From contig JAMPGA010000002.1 in assembly GCA_023664185.1 (NCBI GenBank), positions 163,851-198,326 of the forward strand: DNA of 34,476 nucleotides, in the 5' to 3' direction. Shown piece by piece: positions 24,398 through 33,279 of the stretch. The notes under the pieces were generated by a model that saw only the letters and a program-made list of their open reading frames with translations, did not search any database and was not told where the DNA came from. The position numbers were made by a program, and so were the translations under genes. This DNA comes from Muribaculaceae bacterium. Its GTDB lineage: Bacteria > Bacteroidota > Bacteroidia > Bacteroidales > Muribaculaceae. Each line of letters starts with the position of its first letter. The stretch's first letter is position 1.

Positions 24398-25795
24398 ATG
24401 ACACATACTACCAAGACTGACGAATCAAGGCTGGGACTGATCGGCCTGACGGCGCTGGTGTTCGGCATGATGGTCGGAGCCGGCATTTTTAATATACCGC
24501 AGAACATGGCTGCCGGAGCGGGGCTGCCGGCCGTTATCGTATCCTGGATTATTACAGCTGCCGGGATGCTTCTGCTTGTCTTTACCTTCAAAAGTCTTGC
24601 CGACCATCACCCCGAGCTCGATGCCGGCATATATCAGTATGCCCGCGAGGGTTTTGGGGCGTTTGCAGGTTTTCTCACAGCATGGGGCTACTGGCTTTGC
24701 ACCTCGTTTGCCAACGTGGCTTATGCCGTGATGCTCAACGACACCTTAGGGGTGTATTTTCCCCGGCTGCTCGATCATGGCTGGCCCACGGTGGTATTTG
24801 GCGGGACGCTGATATGGATAATGTTTTTCATTGTGATAGCCGGAATGCGCACGGCCAAGCTGCTCACCACGCTACTGTCAGTGCTCAAGGGTGCCACCAT
24901 TCTGATAATCATAGCATTGCTCATTCTGAGCGCGCAGCTCGACCTGTTCAGCACGGCTTTCACCTCAGTCGACCTTGAAGTTGGCTCGTTTATGGCTCAG
25001 ATTAAAAGCACAATGCTTGTGACACTCTGGTGTTTCATAGGCATCGAAGGAGCGGTGATCATGTCGGGGCGAGCCCGACGAAGCCGCGACATAGGCAGGG
25101 CAGGCGTGGCCGGGTTTTTCTCGTCGTGGATACTATATGTGCTCATTTCAGTGTTCTGTTTCGGCATCATGACACGTCAGGATCTTGCAGGGCTCGAGGA
25201 TCCGTCGGTGGCATATGTGATGCTCAACACCTGCGGTCCGTGGGCCTATTGGCTTGTCATAGCCACTATAGTCATATCTCTGAGCGGCAGCTGGGTGGCA
25301 TGGACACTGATATGCGCCGAGGTGCCCTACTGCGCGGCCAGGGTGGGCATATTTCCACGCCGTTTCCTCAGGCTCAACACTTGTCGCATGCCCGCTTTCG
25401 GGCTGTTTGTATCGAGTGTGATAATGCAGTTGTTTCTTATTCTGGTGGCTGTGGCCGACAATGTTTATCTCTCGGCCATAAGCATTACGGGCATGATGGT
25501 ACTTCCGGCCTATCTGATGAGCGGGATGTATCTGCTCAAGCTCTCCTTAGCCAACAAAAACAGAGCCGGAATCCTGATGGGAGCCGGCTGCACTCTGTTT
25601 TGCATGTGGATGATATATGCCGGAGGGCTTCAGCTGTTTATGGAGACGTCGGTATTCTATATGGTGGGGCTTTGGTTTCACTTTCGGGCACGCCACGAGA
25701 GGGGTATATACCGCATGCCCTCGAGCGAGCGATTGGGTCTGACGCTGCTGATCATGGCATCGCTGGCCTCTGTGGCTTTGTGGGTGAGGTTATAG
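24398..25795 (+). CDS. APC-family amino acid antiporter, ArcD-like
   Basis: This protein of about 465 residues has some 12 membrane helices and belongs to the amino acid-polyamine-organocation superfamily. It is closest in style to basic amino acid antiporters such as ArcD (arginine/ornithine). The N-terminal helix breaker GLIGLTALVFGMMVGAGIFNIP is the conserved substrate-site motif, followed by QNMAAGAG. GTLIWIMFFIVIAGMR and FIGIEGAVIMSGRARRSRDIG, also typical, follow. I start it at 24398 because a terminator and a -7 box lie upstream, and residues before this Met would be encoded by them. The exact substrate is not settled. The gene overlaps the convergent Stealth gene by 6 nt at the 3' ends. 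Confidence 0.9.
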   Translation: MTHTTKTDESRLGLIGLTALVFGMMVGAGIFNIPQNMAAGAGLPAVIVSWIITAAGMLLLVFTFKSLADHHPELDAGIYQYAREGFGAFAGFLTAWGYWLCTSFANVAYAVMLNDTLGVYFPRLLDHGWPTVVFGGTLIWIMFFIVIAGMRTAKLLTTLLSVLKGATILIIIALLILSAQLDLFSTAFTSVDLEVGSFMAQIKSTMLVTLWCFIGIEGAVIMSGRARRSRDIGRAGVAGFFSSWILYVLISVFCFGIMTRQDLAGLEDPSVAYVMLNTCGPWAYWLVIATIVISLSGSWVAWTLICAEVPYCAARVGIFPRRFLRLNTCRMPAFGLFVSSVIMQLFLILVAVADNVYLSAISITGMMVLPAYLMSGMYLLKLSLANKNRAGILMGAGCTLFCMWMIYAGGLQLFMETSVFYMVGLWFHFRARHERGIYRMPSSERLGLTLLIMASLASVALWVRL

Positions 25796-26722
25796 TTCGA
25801 ATCCCGACTTCTCAGGGAAGCGTTTCTGGAGATAGCGGGAAGAACGGACGCGGTCGTCGTCGGTGGCAAATTCCGAATCGTTCATGCAGAAAAATACCGG
25901 CTTCATCTGGTCGAGCAGCTCATAATGATCGGGCCGGTGAATGTAGACGTGAAACGATGTGTTTCTGTCGACAAATAAAATGTGGGCACGGTTCTTGATA
26001 ATTGATGCATAGATATACAAGTGCCTTTGAATATCGTGACTTTCTCTTACATGACTTTTAATAGTCTGAGCTAACTCTGGAGTAAATTCTCTGTATGTTT
26101 CGGCAAAATCGCTCTTCAGATAGGCATCAATATTGTGGTGTGATTTCCAGCTGATGTATCGGCCAAATTTTTTCTCGACAGCACGCGAGGCATTCTCAAT
26201 GATCTGACTATAATGATTGAGCGGTCGGCGCTGTATATTGCGCCTCACCCAATACACCAGTTTACGGAACGGTCGTTTATGAGCCATGCGGATATATGGC
26301 AAGCCGTCGGGCGCAAAAAAATCGGATGGTGACACCGGTCGGTTGAGATACGTATCGTCGTTGCCGTAAAGGAAGTGTTCCGATAACCCCGGGATGCGGT
26401 GAATGAAGTGTTCAAGCACCGTAGAATTAAAACATGGGAGGCTCTCGGGCGGAAGTATCTCGGTATGATCCACTATCTGAACCCGTGGATTTGATATGTC
26501 GAGCCAGCAGGGCACCTGATGGTCGGTGACAATAAATATCTTGCGGATCCAGGGAGCATAAAGCTCAAGCGAACGAAGGCTGTATTTAAGCTCATCGTTG
26601 TCGGCATAGCGACCCTTGCAATTCTGGTTTGAATTGTCTGTTGCGCCGATAAAGGCATTCCGTTTGGCTTGCCATACAGGGTCGTTGCCATTTACCCAAA
26701 GATATACAAAATCTATTTCCAT
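25790..26722 (-). CDS. Stealth-family sugar-phosphate transferase (copy 1)
   Basis: This 310-residue protein is of the Stealth family, which includes capsule hexose-1-phosphate transferases and the catalytic part of human GlcNAc-1-phosphotransferase. The conserved regions are in order: CR1 IDFVYLWVNGNDP (3-15), CR2 (about 40-130, with DNDELKYSLRSL, FIVTDHQVP, CFNSTVLEHF and FLYGNDDTYL), CR3 with SHHNIDAYLK (about 195-205), and a short CR4 near FFCMNDSEF. It likely adds a sugar phosphate to a surface glycan. It is a close paralogue of the gene upstream, and the join is TAATG (1-nt overlap). Parts of this copy (about 25,980-26,140) are visibly more AT-rich than the other copy. Confidence 0.9.
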   Translation of the reverse strand: MEIDFVYLWVNGNDPVWQAKRNAFIGATDNSNQNCKGRYADNDELKYSLRSLELYAPWIRKIFIVTDHQVPCWLDISNPRVQIVDHTEILPPESLPCFNSTVLEHFIHRIPGLSEHFLYGNDDTYLNRPVSPSDFFAPDGLPYIRMAHKRPFRKLVYWVRRNIQRRPLNHYSQIIENASRAVEKKFGRYISWKSHHNIDAYLKSDFAETYREFTPELAQTIKSHVRESHDIQRHLYIYASIIKNRAHILFVDRNTSFHVYIHRPDHYELLDQMKPVFFCMNDSEFATDDDRVRSSRYLQKRFPEKSGFEL

Positions 26723-27675
26723 TATAGTTCAAATTCTGACTTTTCGGGGAAGCGTTTTTCAAGATATTCCACCTCGCGCCGGCGATCCTGGTCGGCGGCA
26801 TATTCAGAGTCGTTCATGCAGAAAAGCATCGGGTTGGAGCGGTCGAGCTTGATGTAATGATCCGGACGGTGTATGAAAAGGTGAAACGAGGTGTCTCTGC
26901 CCACAAACCGCTTATGCGCCATCCCCTCGGCCAGGGCTGCATATGAGTATAGGTGGCGCTGATAGTCGCGATCGCTCCTGACGTGGTGGGTGAGCATGGT
27001 GTCTATCTCGCTTTTGAATGTCTCGTGTATGTGGCGGTAGTTGCTCTTGAGATAGGCGTCTATGTTGTGGTGACCCTTATAGCTATAATACTTGCCAAAC
27101 CGCTGTTCCACAAGGCGTGCGGAGTTTTCGACCTTCTGATTGTAGTGGCTCAGTTTTTTGTGTCGTAGCTCGGTGCGTAGCTTTATAAGCAGTTTTCTGA
27201 AGGGGCGACGATAGGAGAACCGCATTAGCGGCAGTCCGTCGGGGGCATAGAAATCTGACGGCTGGACAGGGCGGTTGAAAAACATATCGTCGTTGGCATA
27301 GAGAAACCGTTCGCTCAGATCGGGAATGCGATAGAGAAACTGTTCTATCAGCGTGGAGTTGAAACACGGGAGGCTCTCCGTAGGGAGAATCTCTGAGTGA
27401 TCCACGATGCGTATTTTCGGGTTGGAGGTGTCGAGCCACTCGGGCACCTGGCCATCGGTGACTATGAAGATACGCCTCAGCCAGGGGGCATAAAGCTGGG
27501 CTGAGCGAAGACTGTATTTGAGCTCGTCGTTGTTGGCATAACGGCCTTTACAGTTCACGGCCGACCCTTCTACAGCCTTGCCTATCACGGCATCGCGCTT
27601 GGCCTGCCATGTGGGATCGTTGCCGTCTACCCAGAGATAAACGAGATCTAAAGGGGTATTATTATCGGGATTCAT
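26722..27675 (-). CDS. Stealth-family sugar-phosphate transferase (copy 2)
   Basis: This tandem paralogue of the neighbouring Stealth protein is about 317 residues from this start. It has CR1 LDLVYLWVDGNDPTW, CR2 with NNDELKYSLRS, FIVTDGQVPEW and FLYANDDMFF, CR3 with GHHNIDAYLK and CR4 with LFCMNDSEY. Both copies end in FPEKS-x-FEL. An upstream in-frame ATG at 27732 would add 19 residues without similarity to its paralogue and a 71-nt overlap with the glycosyltransferase gene. The ATG at 27675 gives a 14-nt overlap and is preferred. Expected role: transfer of a hexose or GlcNAc phosphate in making an envelope glycan or capsule. Confidence 0.9.
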   Translation of the reverse strand: MNPDNNTPLDLVYLWVDGNDPTWQAKRDAVIGKAVEGSAVNCKGRYANNDELKYSLRSAQLYAPWLRRIFIVTDGQVPEWLDTSNPKIRIVDHSEILPTESLPCFNSTLIEQFLYRIPDLSERFLYANDDMFFNRPVQPSDFYAPDGLPLMRFSYRRPFRKLLIKLRTELRHKKLSHYNQKVENSARLVEQRFGKYYSYKGHHNIDAYLKSNYRHIHETFKSEIDTMLTHHVRSDRDYQRHLYSYAALAEGMAHKRFVGRDTSFHLFIHRPDHYIKLDRSNPMLFCMNDSEYAADQDRRREVEYLEKRFPEKSEFEL

Positions 27676-28462
27676 CTTCAATCTTCTGTCTGATGGCTGG
27701 AAAATGTTCGAGTATGGCTCGGAAGGCTGCAATGTTTCGGTCGGTACCGGTCTTGAAATTGGTGGTTTTCAGCGATAGGGCTTTGGGTTTGCCCAGGCTT
27801 TTGGGCTTGTTCAGGCCGAACGGCACGGGTATGATGCGACGGCCGTTGGTCACTGCTGCTCCCCAAAACCATATATCGTCGGTGGTGGGAGCAAGAGATG
27901 TGAACAGCTCGGGACTGAGCATTGTGGGCTCGAGTGAGTGAGGCGGATAGAGCACTCCGGCACATCCGGTCTGTATATTGCAGTATGCGCGGTGAATACG
28001 TTTTCGCAGGAAGGCATACCAGCGGTATTTGGGCCATTTCTTATAAGCCTTGTCGAGGAGAATGCGTTTGGCTCGATGAGCCAGTATATCGTCGGGATAC
28101 TGGCTATTGAGCTCAAGAAGCATCCTGAGCATGTCGCGGTGATATTTCACATCGTCGTCAATGGTGACGATGATGGCATCGGGAAAATCGATAAGCGCCG
28201 GGATGAGTTTGCGATAGGAGCGTATGTTAGTCGGATAGTCACGTATTTCAAAGCGCGGTTCAGTGCGCTCAAGCTCAAGAAGCTCTTGGGGGACCGGGAT
28301 GCCGGCTTGCTCAAACTCGCTGTGTGTGAGATAAAGCACCACCTTGTCAGGAAGCACTGTGCCGCGTAGCACCGACTTAACCGCCCCGGCTGCATATGGG
28401 GCTGCTGCCGGAAAGGTTGTCAGCGATACGACTACCTGTGGGTTGCTGTTTGTTGTGTTCAT
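27662..28462 (-). CDS. Glycosyltransferase of the Stealth cluster
   Basis: This 266-residue protein has a GT-A-like layout. A beta-strand start reads VVVSLTTFPAA (10-20), and an acidic metal-binding motif TIDDDVKY (Asp102-104) is followed by a helix. Further on is PTTDDIWFWGAAV (about 192-204), resembling the acceptor/base region of family 2-like transferases. There is no signal peptide or membrane helix, so it works in the cytoplasm. It is the first gene of a three-gene unit with the two Stealth genes and overlaps the second by 14 nt. This suggests that all three build one glycan. Donor and acceptor are unknown. Confidence 0.85.
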   Translation of the reverse strand: MNTTNSNPQVVVSLTTFPAAAPYAAGAVKSVLRGTVLPDKVVLYLTHSEFEQAGIPVPQELLELERTEPRFEIRDYPTNIRSYRKLIPALIDFPDAIIVTIDDDVKYHRDMLRMLLELNSQYPDDILAHRAKRILLDKAYKKWPKYRWYAFLRKRIHRAYCNIQTGCAGVLYPPHSLEPTMLSPELFTSLAPTTDDIWFWGAAVTNGRRIIPVPFGLNKPKSLGKPKALSLKTTNFKTGTDRNIAAFRAILEHFPAIRQKIEDESR

Positions 28463-28487
28463 GGCCTGTGTGACTGGTATGACAATA

Positions 28488-28495
28488 CAAAGTTA
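28488..28495 (-). promoter_or_regulatory. -7 box of the Stealth cluster
   Basis: The minus strand reads TAACTTTG, 26 nt before the glycosyltransferase ATG. A clear -33 TTG is missing. It is back-to-back with the nfnA promoter. Confidence 0.6.
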
Positions 28496-28572
28496 AGGAA
28501 TAAGCCACGATTAAAAAAACGAGTTGGGGTAAATTTTTGAAGATGATGTTTCTGTGATATCAAATTTTTACA

Positions 28573-28580
28573 TAACTTTG
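28573..28580 (+). promoter_or_regulatory. -7 box of the nfnAB operon
   Basis: TAACTTTG lies 32 nt before the nfnA ATG, giving a leader of about 25 nt. The -33 region is poor. Confidence 0.65.
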
Positions 28581-28611
28581 TAATCTCGGAAACCAATGTC
28601 AACACATATCC

Positions 28612-29406
28612 ATGAACAAGATAATCAGCAAGGAGCATTTCTCCGAAAAGGTGGTAAAGTTTGAAGTGGAGGCTCCACTGATAGCCCGTTCCAGGCGTCC
28701 GGGCCATTTTGTGATAGTGCGCACCGGCGAGGGTGGCGAGCGCATACCGCTCACCATAGCTGATGCCGACCCAGAGCGCGGCACCATAATGCTTGTGGTT
28801 CAAGCCGTAGGACTCTCCACCACCAAGATAAACGCCCTGGAGCCCGGCGATAGCTTCACTGACATAGTGGGCCCGCTCGGCCAGGCTACGCATATAGCCA
28901 AAGTGGGCACCGTGGTGTGTTGCGGCGGCGGTGTGGGTGTGGCTCCCCTGCTCCCCATAGTTAAAGCCATGAAGCAGGCGGGCAACAGAGTGATTTCCAT
29001 ACTTGCAGCCCGCTCTGCCGACCTCATCATACTGCAGGACCAGATAGCCGAATGGAGCGACGAGGTGATAATCATGACCGACGACGGCTCGGCTGGCGTA
29101 AAGGGGCTTGTGACGGCCGGAGTGGAGGCTGTAATAGAGCGTGAGAAGGTTGACCAGGTGGTGGCTATAGGTCCCGCCGTTATGATGAAGTTCGTAGCCC
29201 TTACCACTCGCAAATATAATGTGCCGACAATGGTTTCGCTCAACACAATCATGGTCGACGGCACCGGCATGTGTGGAGCCTGTCGAGTCACCGTGGATGG
29301 CAAGACCCGTTTTGTCTGCATAGATGGTCCGGAGTTTGACGCCCACAAAGTGGACTTCGACGAGATGATAATGAGATTGAAATCCTATAATACCCCTGCA
29401 AAATGA
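28612..29406 (+). CDS. nfnA: NfnA-type FAD/NAD-binding oxidoreductase subunit
   Basis: This 264-residue protein belongs to the dihydroorotate dehydrogenase electron-transfer (PyrK)/SudB/NfnA family. It has an FAD-binding barrel (about 1-95, RIPLTIAD), an NAD(H)-binding fold with CCGGGVGVAPLLP (about 103-115), and a C-terminal [2Fe-2S] site DGTGMCGAC...FVC (about 220-244). One Asp and three Cys as ligands is the NfnA pattern. With the next gene it should form NADH-dependent ferredoxin:NADP+ oxidoreductase, which balances NADH, NADPH and ferredoxin in anaerobes. Some databases call the pair sulfide dehydrogenase (SudBA). The stop overlaps the next start by 4 nt. Confidence 0.9.
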   Translation: MNKIISKEHFSEKVVKFEVEAPLIARSRRPGHFVIVRTGEGGERIPLTIADADPERGTIMLVVQAVGLSTTKINALEPGDSFTDIVGPLGQATHIAKVGTVVCCGGGVGVAPLLPIVKAMKQAGNRVISILAARSADLIILQDQIAEWSDEVIIMTDDGSAGVKGLVTAGVEAVIEREKVDQVVAIGPAVMMKFVALTTRKYNVPTMVSLNTIMVDGTGMCGACRVTVDGKTRFVCIDGPEFDAHKVDFDEMIMRLKSYNTPAK

Positions 29407-30869
29407 ACACACCGGATATAAACCGCGATACCCCCTGGCGCGAGGAGTTGAGAAAAGCAAAAAGCGTGAAGGAACGGTCGGCAATACCCCGTGCCCACAT
29501 GCCGCAGCTTCCGGCATCTTACCGTGTGACATGCAATGAGGAGGTAAATCAGGGTCTCTCGGAGGAACAAGCCGTGCTCGAGGCATCGAGATGTCTGGAT
29601 TGTCCGGATCCACAATGTATCACCGGCTGCCCGGTGAGAATTCATATTCCGGCTTTCATAAAAAACATTGAGCGCGGTGAGTTTGGCCAGGCTGCCAGTG
29701 TGCTGCGCATGACCTCTGCCCTGCCGGCTGTATGTGGACGTGTGTGCCCGCAGGAAAAGCAGTGTGAAAGTCGCTGCATATACAATAAGATGAAGAAACA
29801 GCCGGTGGCCATAGGCTATCTGGAGAGGTTTGCTGCCGACCGGGCTCTTGAGGATGGCAAGCATGAGCCACCTGTAATGAGTACACCCACGCTCGACACC
29901 AAGATTGCCGTTGTGGGCTCGGGCCCTGCCGGACTCTCTTTTGCCGGACAGATGGCTGCCTACGGCTATAGGGTGACAGTGTTTGAGGCACTTCACGAAA
30001 TAGGCGGCGTGCTGAAATACGGCATACCGGAATTCCGTCTGCCCAACTCGATTGTGGAGTCCGAGATCAACGCCTTGCGCAATGCCGGAGTGGAGTTTGT
30101 GAAGGATGTGGTGATAGGGAAAACTCTTTCCTATGACGCACTCCACGAGATGGGTTTCCGGGGGATATTTGTAGGCTCAGGCGCAGGGCTGCCTCGGTTT
30201 ATGGGTATTCCGGGCGAAAATTATATAGGTGTGATGTCGAGCAACGAGTATCTCACACGTATCAATCTCATGGGAGCCGGTCGGCCCGGCGAGGATACCC
30301 CGGTGCTGAAAGGCAACAGTGTGGCGGTGATTGGCGGAGGCAATACTGCCATGGACTCGGTGAGAACCGCGCGACGACAAGGCTCGGAAAAGGTGATGCT
30401 GATATATCGCCGCAGCGAGGCCGAAATGCCTGCCAGAATTGAGGAGGTAGAGCATGCTAAGGAGGAGGGCGTGGAGTTTATGACTCTGTGCAATCCCATA
30501 GAGTATCTGGCCGACAAGAATGGCCGAGTAAGAGCCATGAAGGTGCAGCGCATGGAGCTGGGCGAGCCCGATGCTTCGGGCAGACGTTCGCCAGTGCCCA
30601 TTGAAGGAGCTGTGGAGGAGATAGCCACCGACCTTGTGCTTGTAAGCGTGGGTGTTTCGCCCAATCCTCTTATTCCTAACAGTTTCTGCGACTTGGAGAT
30701 ATCGCGCAGAGGCACAATCGTGGTCGATGAGGAGACTATGCGTTCCACCGTCTCCGACATATATGCCGGCGGCGACATAGTGCGCGGTGGTGCCACTGTG
30801 ATTTTGGCTATGGGCGACGGACGCCGTGCAGCCCAGGGCATGCATGAAGCTTTATCTAAACAACAATGA
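29403..30869 (+). CDS. nfnB: NfnB/GltD-like NADPH oxidoreductase subunit
   Basis: This 488-residue flavoprotein, often annotated as GltA or the NADPH-dependent glutamate synthase small subunit, has an N-terminal domain with two [4Fe-4S] clusters. The cluster motifs are CLDCPDPQCITGCP and CGRVCPQEKQCESRC, at about residues 60-125. An FAD-binding fold follows (VVGSGPAGLSFAGQMAAYG, about 167-185; GGVLKYGIPEFRLPN), then the NADPH-binding fold (VAVIGGGNTAMDSVRTARR, about 308-326) and the closing IYAGGDIVRGG. No large glutamate synthase subunit is adjacent. Its partner is the NfnA gene, with which it overlaps by 4 nt, so ferredoxin:NADP+ transhydrogenation is the better prediction. Confidence 0.93.
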   Translation: MNTPDINRDTPWREELRKAKSVKERSAIPRAHMPQLPASYRVTCNEEVNQGLSEEQAVLEASRCLDCPDPQCITGCPVRIHIPAFIKNIERGEFGQAASVLRMTSALPAVCGRVCPQEKQCESRCIYNKMKKQPVAIGYLERFAADRALEDGKHEPPVMSTPTLDTKIAVVGSGPAGLSFAGQMAAYGYRVTVFEALHEIGGVLKYGIPEFRLPNSIVESEINALRNAGVEFVKDVVIGKTLSYDALHEMGFRGIFVGSGAGLPRFMGIPGENYIGVMSSNEYLTRINLMGAGRPGEDTPVLKGNSVAVIGGGNTAMDSVRTARRQGSEKVMLIYRRSEAEMPARIEEVEHAKEEGVEFMTLCNPIEYLADKNGRVRAMKVQRMELGEPDASGRRSPVPIEGAVEEIATDLVLVSVGVSPNPLIPNSFCDLEISRRGTIVVDEETMRSTVSDIYAGGDIVRGGATVILAMGDGRRAAQGMHEALSKQQ

Positions 30870-32284
30870 ATCTGAAGACTTTAATTATACCTCTATTGGC
30901 TCTGATGCCCGCGGTGGCTGCCGCCGACACTGTCGACGAGGCGGTGGCTGCCGCCAAAGCTGCTCCCCGCAACAGGGCTTTGAGCCGTGCAGCCGGCGAT
31001 GCGCTGAAGGAGGCCGGCCGATATGGCGAGGCCATGAAATATTATCTGCAGTCGGACAACGCCGGTAATCTCGGCGCTGCCGAATGTGCGTTTTATCTCT
31101 ATGACTTCAGCCGCGCCTCCGAGCTGCTCGACAAATATCTTGCCAAACGCACTAAGGCCGAAGCAGCTAAAGATCTTGACTTCACATATAGGCCCGATGC
31201 CGAGCCCTCAGACTGGACTGACTATCTGCGCGAGCGCATCTCGCTGGGCGAGTCGATGCTCGACCGCGTGGAGAAGATCCAGGTAATAGACAGTATAAAT
31301 GTGCCGGCCGAAAGCTTTTTTGAATACATGCGTCTTGCCAAAAGCTCCGGCCGAGTGTTGGGCGAGGAGAATGTGAGAAATTTTGTGACCGACGAGACTC
31401 TCGACCGTCTGGGGCTCTCGGACGTGACAGGCACAGGCTTCATGACCGAAAACGGCGATGACATCATCTGGACTGCCACGGATCCATACGGCAACCCCCG
31501 CATCTACGAGACCACACGTCTGGCCGACGGAAAGTGGGACACCCCTACCCTTCTGTTTGGCTATGAGTCGATTTTCGGCAACACCAACGGCTCGTGGGTG
31601 TCGGCTCCTTTCCTGATGAGCGACGGTGTGACAATGTATTTCGCAGCCGATGGCGAGGAGAGCCTCGGAGGGCTTGACATCTTCATCTCCCGGCGCGACG
31701 GCGACCGCTTTCTGCAACCGTCAAATATAGGTATGCCCTACAACTCGCCGTTCAACGACTATATGTATGCCATCGACGAGGAAACAGGCACCGGATGGTG
31801 GGTGACGGATCGCAACGGCCTGACCGACTCGGTGACAGTCTACACATTCATTCCTCAGGAGCTGCGCATAAATTATCCGGTTGACACTCCCGACCTTACC
31901 TCATATGCCCGCGTGGCATCGATAGCCTCGACCATTGAGCCCGATGCCGACCACTCTCGTCTGCTCAGAAAAATAGCCAACCTGGGTCAGCGTGGCAATG
32001 CCTCGGCCAGAGAAGAAGAATTTGAGTTTGCCCTGCCAGATGGCAAGATAGTAAGACGCATGGCAGATCTACGCACACCAATGGCAAGGAGAGCCATGCA
32101 GGAATATCTAAACGCCCGCAAGGAAATAGACTCCCTGAAGGCTAATATGGCAAAAATGCGTCTGAAGTATGCCAACGGCGATGACTCATATCGCCACGAG
32201 ATAATACAACTGGAAGACAAGATAGAAACCCTCTCGGGTCACCTCTTGGAACTCTCCAACAATGTTGTGACTGCTGAAAACTAA
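30866..32284 (+). CDS. Exported TPR/PD40-type protein, function unknown
   Basis: This 472-residue protein has a signal peptide (about 1-20, ending VAAA) and a helical, TPR-like N-terminal part (about 22-100). The middle part has WD40-like PD40 beta-propeller repeats. They are best seen at about 247-285 ([29 protein letters not shown]), with weaker ones at 193-225 and 295-330. The last 55 residues (about 415-470) are charged and predicted to form a coiled coil. Such proteins in Bacteroidota are usually envelope components related to OmpA-PD40 proteins, but here the OmpA domain is missing. It overlaps nfnB by 4 nt and lies 23 nt before floA. No known function. Confidence 0.8.
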   Translation: MNLKTLIIPLLALMPAVAAADTVDEAVAAAKAAPRNRALSRAAGDALKEAGRYGEAMKYYLQSDNAGNLGAAECAFYLYDFSRASELLDKYLAKRTKAEAAKDLDFTYRPDAEPSDWTDYLRERISLGESMLDRVEKIQVIDSINVPAESFFEYMRLAKSSGRVLGEENVRNFVTDETLDRLGLSDVTGTGFMTENGDDIIWTATDPYGNPRIYETTRLADGKWDTPTLLFGYESIFGNTNGSWVSAPFLMSDGVTMYFAADGEESLGGLDIFISRRDGDRFLQPSNIGMPYNSPFNDYMYAIDEETGTGWWVTDRNGLTDSVTVYTFIPQELRINYPVDTPDLTSYARVASIASTIEPDADHSRLLRKIANLGQRGNASAREEEFEFALPDGKIVRRMADLRTPMARRAMQEYLNARKEIDSLKANMAKMRLKYANGDDSYRHEIIQLEDKIETLSGHLLELSNNVVTAEN

Positions 32285-32307
32285 TCCCACCAAAATACAT
32301 TTTTACG

Positions 32308-33279
32308 ATGGAAATTACCATAATACTTCTTGCGGTGGCCATAGTGGTTTTGCTATGCATATTCTTCTACTATGTCCCCTTCTTCCTGTGGATTTCAGCC
32401 CAGGTGAGTGGTGTGCGCATATCGCTCATACAGCTGTTCCTGATGAGAATCCGAAAAGTGCCGGCTGCGGTGATAGTGAGAGCCTTGATCGAGGCTCACA
32501 AAGCCGGACTCAGCGATGTGAACCGCGACGACCTCGAGGCCCACTATCTGGCCGGAGGCGATGTGGAGAAAGTGGTTCACGCCCTTGTGTCGGCCTCTAA
32601 AGCCAACATCGACCTGGATTTCAAGATGGCCACAGCCATCGATCTTGCAGGGCGCGATGTATTTCAGGCTGTGCAGATGTCTGTCAATCCCAAGGTGATA
32701 GAGACACCTCATGTCACCGCCGTGGCCAAAGACGGCATCCAGCTGATAGCCATAGCCCGTGTGACTGTACGCACCAATATCCGCCAGCTGGTGGGCGGAG
32801 CTGGCGAAGACACTGTCCTGGCTCGTGTAGGCGAGGGTATCGTATCGTCGATAGGCTCTTCGGAAAGCCACAAACAGGTGCTCGAGAACCCCGACAATAT
32901 CTCGAAACTCGTGCTGCGCAAGGGACTCGACTCCGGCACGGCATTTGAAATTCTCTCCATTGATATCGCCGATATAGACATAGGCAAAAACATCGGTGCC
33001 ACTCTGCAGATAGACCAGGCTCAGGCCGACAAGAATATAGCCCAGGCCAAGGCCGAGGAGCGCAGAGCTATGGCTATAGCCCTCGAACAAGAGATGCGCG
33101 CCAAGGCCCAGGAAGCACGCGCCAAAGTGATTGAGGCAGAGGCCGAACTGCCACGCGCCATGGCTCAGGCGTTTCTTTCGGGCAACCTCGGAATAATGGA
33201 CTATTACCGCATGAAAAACGTCGAGGCCGACACCACAATGCGCCAGAACATAGCCAATCCGCCCACATCAGCAAAATGA
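32308..33279 (+). CDS. floA: Flotillin-like protein FloA
   Basis: This 323-residue protein of the FloA/YqfA (UPF0365) family forms membrane scaffolds in functional microdomains. A hydrophobic hairpin at the N-terminus (about 4-30, [22 protein letters not shown] region) anchors it. An SPFH-like domain follows, and then an Ala/Glu-rich coiled coil (about 235-300). The length matches the family. The NfeD partner commonly found beside floA is absent here. Instead the gene is followed, with a 4-nt overlap, by a PHP phosphatase and preceded by the PD40 protein. Confidence 0.95.
   Translation: MEITIILLAVAIVVLLCIFFYYVPFFLWISAQVSGVRISLIQLFLMRIRKVPAAVIVRALIEAHKAGLSDVNRDDLEAHYLAGGDVEKVVHALVSASKANIDLDFKMATAIDLAGRDVFQAVQMSVNPKVIETPHVTAVAKDGIQLIAIARVTVRTNIRQLVGGAGEDTVLARVGEGIVSSIGSSESHKQVLENPDNISKLVLRKGLDSGTAFEILSIDIADIDIGKNIGATLQIDQAQADKNIAQAKAEERRAMAIALEQEMRAKAQEARAKVIEAEAELPRAMAQAFLSGNLGIMDYYRMKNVEADTTMRQNIANPPTSAK

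Noticed and set aside
27676..27732. Longer start for the second Stealth gene
   Set aside because: The extra 19 residues have no match in the paralogue and give a 71-nt overlap with the glycosyltransferase gene. The ATG at 27675 is a better fit.
28459..29613. 384-codon minus-strand frame opposite nfnA
   Set aside because: It covers the nfnA gene and its promoter. Its product is rich in His/Tyr/Gly from reverse reading and has no domain.
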